From Myxococcales bacterium (GTDB lineage: Bacteria; Myxococcota_A; Polyangia; Polyangiales; GCA-016699535), in assembly GCA_020633325.1 (NCBI GenBank), contig JACKDX010000003.1:22583-86582 (forward strand): 64,000 bases of DNA, read 5' to 3'. The translations under genes were made by a program, and so were the position numbers. The notes under the pieces were generated by a model. That model ran no database searches. It saw nothing but the letters and a program-made list of their open reading frames with translations, and had not been told where the DNA came from. This document shows, piece by piece, positions 62,102 to 64,000 of the stretch (its first letter is position 1; every line of letters begins with the position of its first letter).

Positions 62102-63936
62102 GGTGTGGTGGTTGCCGTCATGAACTCACGCGGAAGCTGATCGCAAAAGAGACGATAGAACGCGCCTTGTGTACGCCAAAGCTCAAGCGGCCTGCCTCGT
62201 TCGATCTCTCGGCCGCCATCAAGTACGAGTACGCGGTCTGCCATGCGTACCGCGCTCAGCCGATGCGAAACGAGGACGATGGAGCGGCGAGGATAAAGGC
62301 GTCGATACCCGAACAGTGCTTCGGTGAGCTCGTGCTCCGTAGGGCCGTCAAGCGCCGAGGTGGGTTCATCGAGCACCATCATGGGCGCTTGCTTATAAAG
62401 CGCGCGCGCGATGGCCACGCGTTGCGTCTCTCCCACCGAGAGCCGAATGCCGTTTGCGCCAATCCGTGTCTGCAGTCCGTCGGGTAACTGCTCCACAAAG
62501 GCATCGATACGGGAGAACTTCGCTACCTGTGCCAAACGGTCCATGTCGAGCTCGGGATCGCCCAGGGCGATGTTCTCAGCGATGCTGCCATCGATCAGCC
62601 TGGGCGTTTGGGGAAGCCAAGCGAACTTGCTCCGCCATTGGTCGGGCGAGAATGCCCCGTACTGTTGTCCCTGCCACAGCATGCTGCCCCGATTGTGTTC
62701 AAGGTTGCCAACGAGCACATTCATCAAGGTGGTTTTTCCTGAGCCACTCGCTCCCACCACGGCTACACACTCGCCGGGTCCTATGTGCAAGCGCATATCC
62801 CAAATCACCGGTCTGTTGCCATAGCCCGCGCTCACGTCCAAGAGCGAGAGATCGGGCATGTCATCAGCCGAGGCATGGGGTGTTTCTTCGGCAATACTAG
62901 GCTCCGCTGAGAGCGAGAGAAGATCCCCCAGGCGCTCGAGCGCCGCGAGCCCCGCATGCGCGTGCTGCATAGAAGCGCCTAGCCTCAACAATGGTCGGTA
63001 CACAAGTAACGCCGCTGCGAAAAACGCAGCCAGACCCGCCGGTGAGTTCGATGCGATGCCGTGTCGCGTCGCAATAATCATGGCTAGCGCCACCGCGCCG
63101 GCGCACACCAACTCAACTGTGAAGGCGAGGGCTGTTCGCGAGCGTACGATTCGAAGATGATTGTTGTGAAGCGCGTGAGCTTGCTGGAGAAACCGGCGCT
63201 CCTCTTTGCGACTTGCATGGTAACTTCGCAGCTCTGCGACCATGCTGGCGCTCTCAGTGACGGTGACTGACAGCGCCCCTTCGGTGGCGCGGTTTTCTCG
63301 ATGTAACTTCGCCATGGCGGAGGAAAAACAAGGGACCAGCAAGCTCACCACAAGCGCCGCGCTCAGCACCACAGACGCAAGGAAGAGATCGAGATGTACC
63401 AGCAGCGCACCGAGGGCGAGAGAGGTTAAAACATCCCTAAGGAGGCTCGCCATACTGATCCCCAACATGTATCTGAGCTGGGCAATGTCCGCGGTCAGCC
63501 TCATGGCCAGGTCTCCCGGATGTTGGCGCGCGAGGACCTGAGCGCGAAGCGCCAACATATGGCGGAAGAGCGTTTGTCGACACCGGTAGATCACCCGCTC
63601 GGTAAGCACCGCACTACTCCGCTGCTGGCCCAGCGCCGCAGCACCGCGCATCAATGTGAGAAACATCAGTGCCCACGCCAGCACCCAGAGCGGGTGATGG
63701 TGTGACAGCCACATCCTGAGCGCGGGGAGCCTCGCGAGTCTGGAGGCGAGGCCGGCCTCCCATGCAGCCTGTCCCGCAAATGCCGTCATCGCAGCACCGA
63801 CGAAGAGCGCATAGCCCACGGTGCAAAGGGAAGCGAGAAGCATAAAAGCCCAGCTCGCCGCCAAGAGGTGGCAGTCCGGCCGAACCAAACGCGAAAGCCA
63901 GCGCAAGGACGATGTCACGGCGCCCGAGCGTAGCAC
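62098..63936 (-). CDS. ABC exporter with fused membrane and ATPase domains
   Basis: 612 residues. N-terminal six-helix type-1 exporter domain (~20-330), then an ATPase with Walker A VVGASGSGKTTL, Q-loop WLPQTPRL, signature LSVGETQRVAIARAL, Walker B MMVLDEPTSALDG and the H-loop VLVSHRLS. The signature is LSVGE instead of LSGGQ, as in some lipid/toxin exporters. The start is uncertain (GTG 63936 or GTG 63918). The substrate is unknown; the downstream HEAT protein may be an accessory or cargo. Confidence 0.88.
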   Translation of the reverse strand: MLRSGAVTSSLRWLSRLVRPDCHLLAASWAFMLLASLCTVGYALFVGAAMTAFAGQAAWEAGLASRLARLPALRMWLSHHHPLWVLAWALMFLTLMRGAAALGQQRSSAVLTERVIYRCRQTLFRHMLALRAQVLARQHPGDLAMRLTADIAQLRYMLGISMASLLRDVLTSLALGALLVHLDLFLASVVLSAALVVSLLVPCFSSAMAKLHRENRATEGALSVTVTESASMVAELRSYHASRKEERRFLQQAHALHNNHLRIVRSRTALAFTVELVCAGAVALAMIIATRHGIASNSPAGLAAFFAAALLVYRPLLRLGASMQHAHAGLAALERLGDLLSLSAEPSIAEETPHASADDMPDLSLLDVSAGYGNRPVIWDMRLHIGPGECVAVVGASGSGKTTLMNVLVGNLEHNRGSMLWQGQQYGAFSPDQWRSKFAWLPQTPRLIDGSIAENIALGDPELDMDRLAQVAKFSRIDAFVEQLPDGLQTRIGANGIRLSVGETQRVAIARALYKQAPMMVLDEPTSALDGPTEHELTEALFGYRRLYPRRSIVLVSHRLSAVRMADRVLVLDGGREIERGRPLELWRTQGAFYRLFCDQLPREFMTATTTP

Positions 63937-64000
63937 ACCCCCCGGGTCCGCGAGCCCTAGCCCCCCGGGATGCTCTCAGATTCACCGGGGTCGCACCGGG

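Overview
This window is moderately GC-rich, gene-dense bacterial chromosome, and its content points to a myxobacterium-like member of the Myxococcota (former Deltaproteobacteria). The clues are a FrzS/AglZ-type pseudo-receiver coiled-coil protein, several small Cys-rich lipoproteins (CAP domain, Kazal type), a cytochrome c plus copper-monooxygenase lipoprotein, HEAT-repeat exported proteins, and a FadE-type acyl-CoA dehydrogenase. I see no CRISPR array, prophage, complete insertion sequence or rRNA. Two tRNA genes are present, Cys-GCA and Pro-GGG. Taxonomy is an inference from gene content only.

Layout. 1-2.7 kb: the 3' end of a YyaL/DUF255 protein, then divergent inositol-1-phosphate synthase and inositol-1-phosphate cytidylyltransferase. 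2.8-6.6 kb: an exported phosphodiester glycosidase and FadE. 6.7-12.9 kb: the classic rimP-nusA-infB-rbfA-truB operon, with a predicted promoter and an intrinsic terminator in its leader. 12.9-16.8 kb: an EAL phosphodiesterase and a membrane sulfatase fused to HEAT repeats. 16.9-25.8 kb: tRNA-Cys, a CFA-synthase-like methyltransferase, a CAP lipoprotein, aconitase, a sulfotransferase, a lysine-2,3-aminomutase-type radical SAM enzyme, a HAD phosphatase and an RlmI-type methyltransferase. 25.8-29.5 kb: TatA, an ECF sigma/anti-sigma pair and the FrzS-like protein. 29.5-33.5 kb: an AstD-like dehydrogenase, PiT phosphate transporter with its DUF47 partner, and an RpiB-type isomerase. 33.5-41.8 kb: a leftward run of glycogen-debranching-type enzyme, GT4 glycosyltransferase, ValS, a response regulator and a DUF1015 protein. 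41.9-44.2 kb: the copper-monooxygenase lipoprotein and TrmB. 44.2-48.8 kb: sugar porter, trehalase, GltS and tRNA-Pro.

48.9-54.3 kb is the accessory part. It holds a broken Kazal-domain lipoprotein gene, a small peptidoglycan-binding protein, diaminopropionate ammonia-lyase, a roughly 1-kb patch with VapC and RelE toxin relics around an intact YdeI-family gene, and a pair of exported proteins, the first of which resembles the SbnI/ParB-fold free serine kinases. 54.3-59.4 kb: a polysaccharide deacetylase divergent from a tightly overlapping GldA/GldF/GldG-like ABC operon ending in a DUF4340 protein. 59.4-63.9 kb: a lipoprotein, an exported HEAT-repeat protein and an ABC exporter.

The most interesting points are the exported SbnI-like protein next to a diaminopropionate lyase, the terminator inside the rimP-nusA leader, the FrzS-like protein lacking its phosphorylation aspartate, and the decaying toxin and Kazal genes that conventional ORF calling misses.
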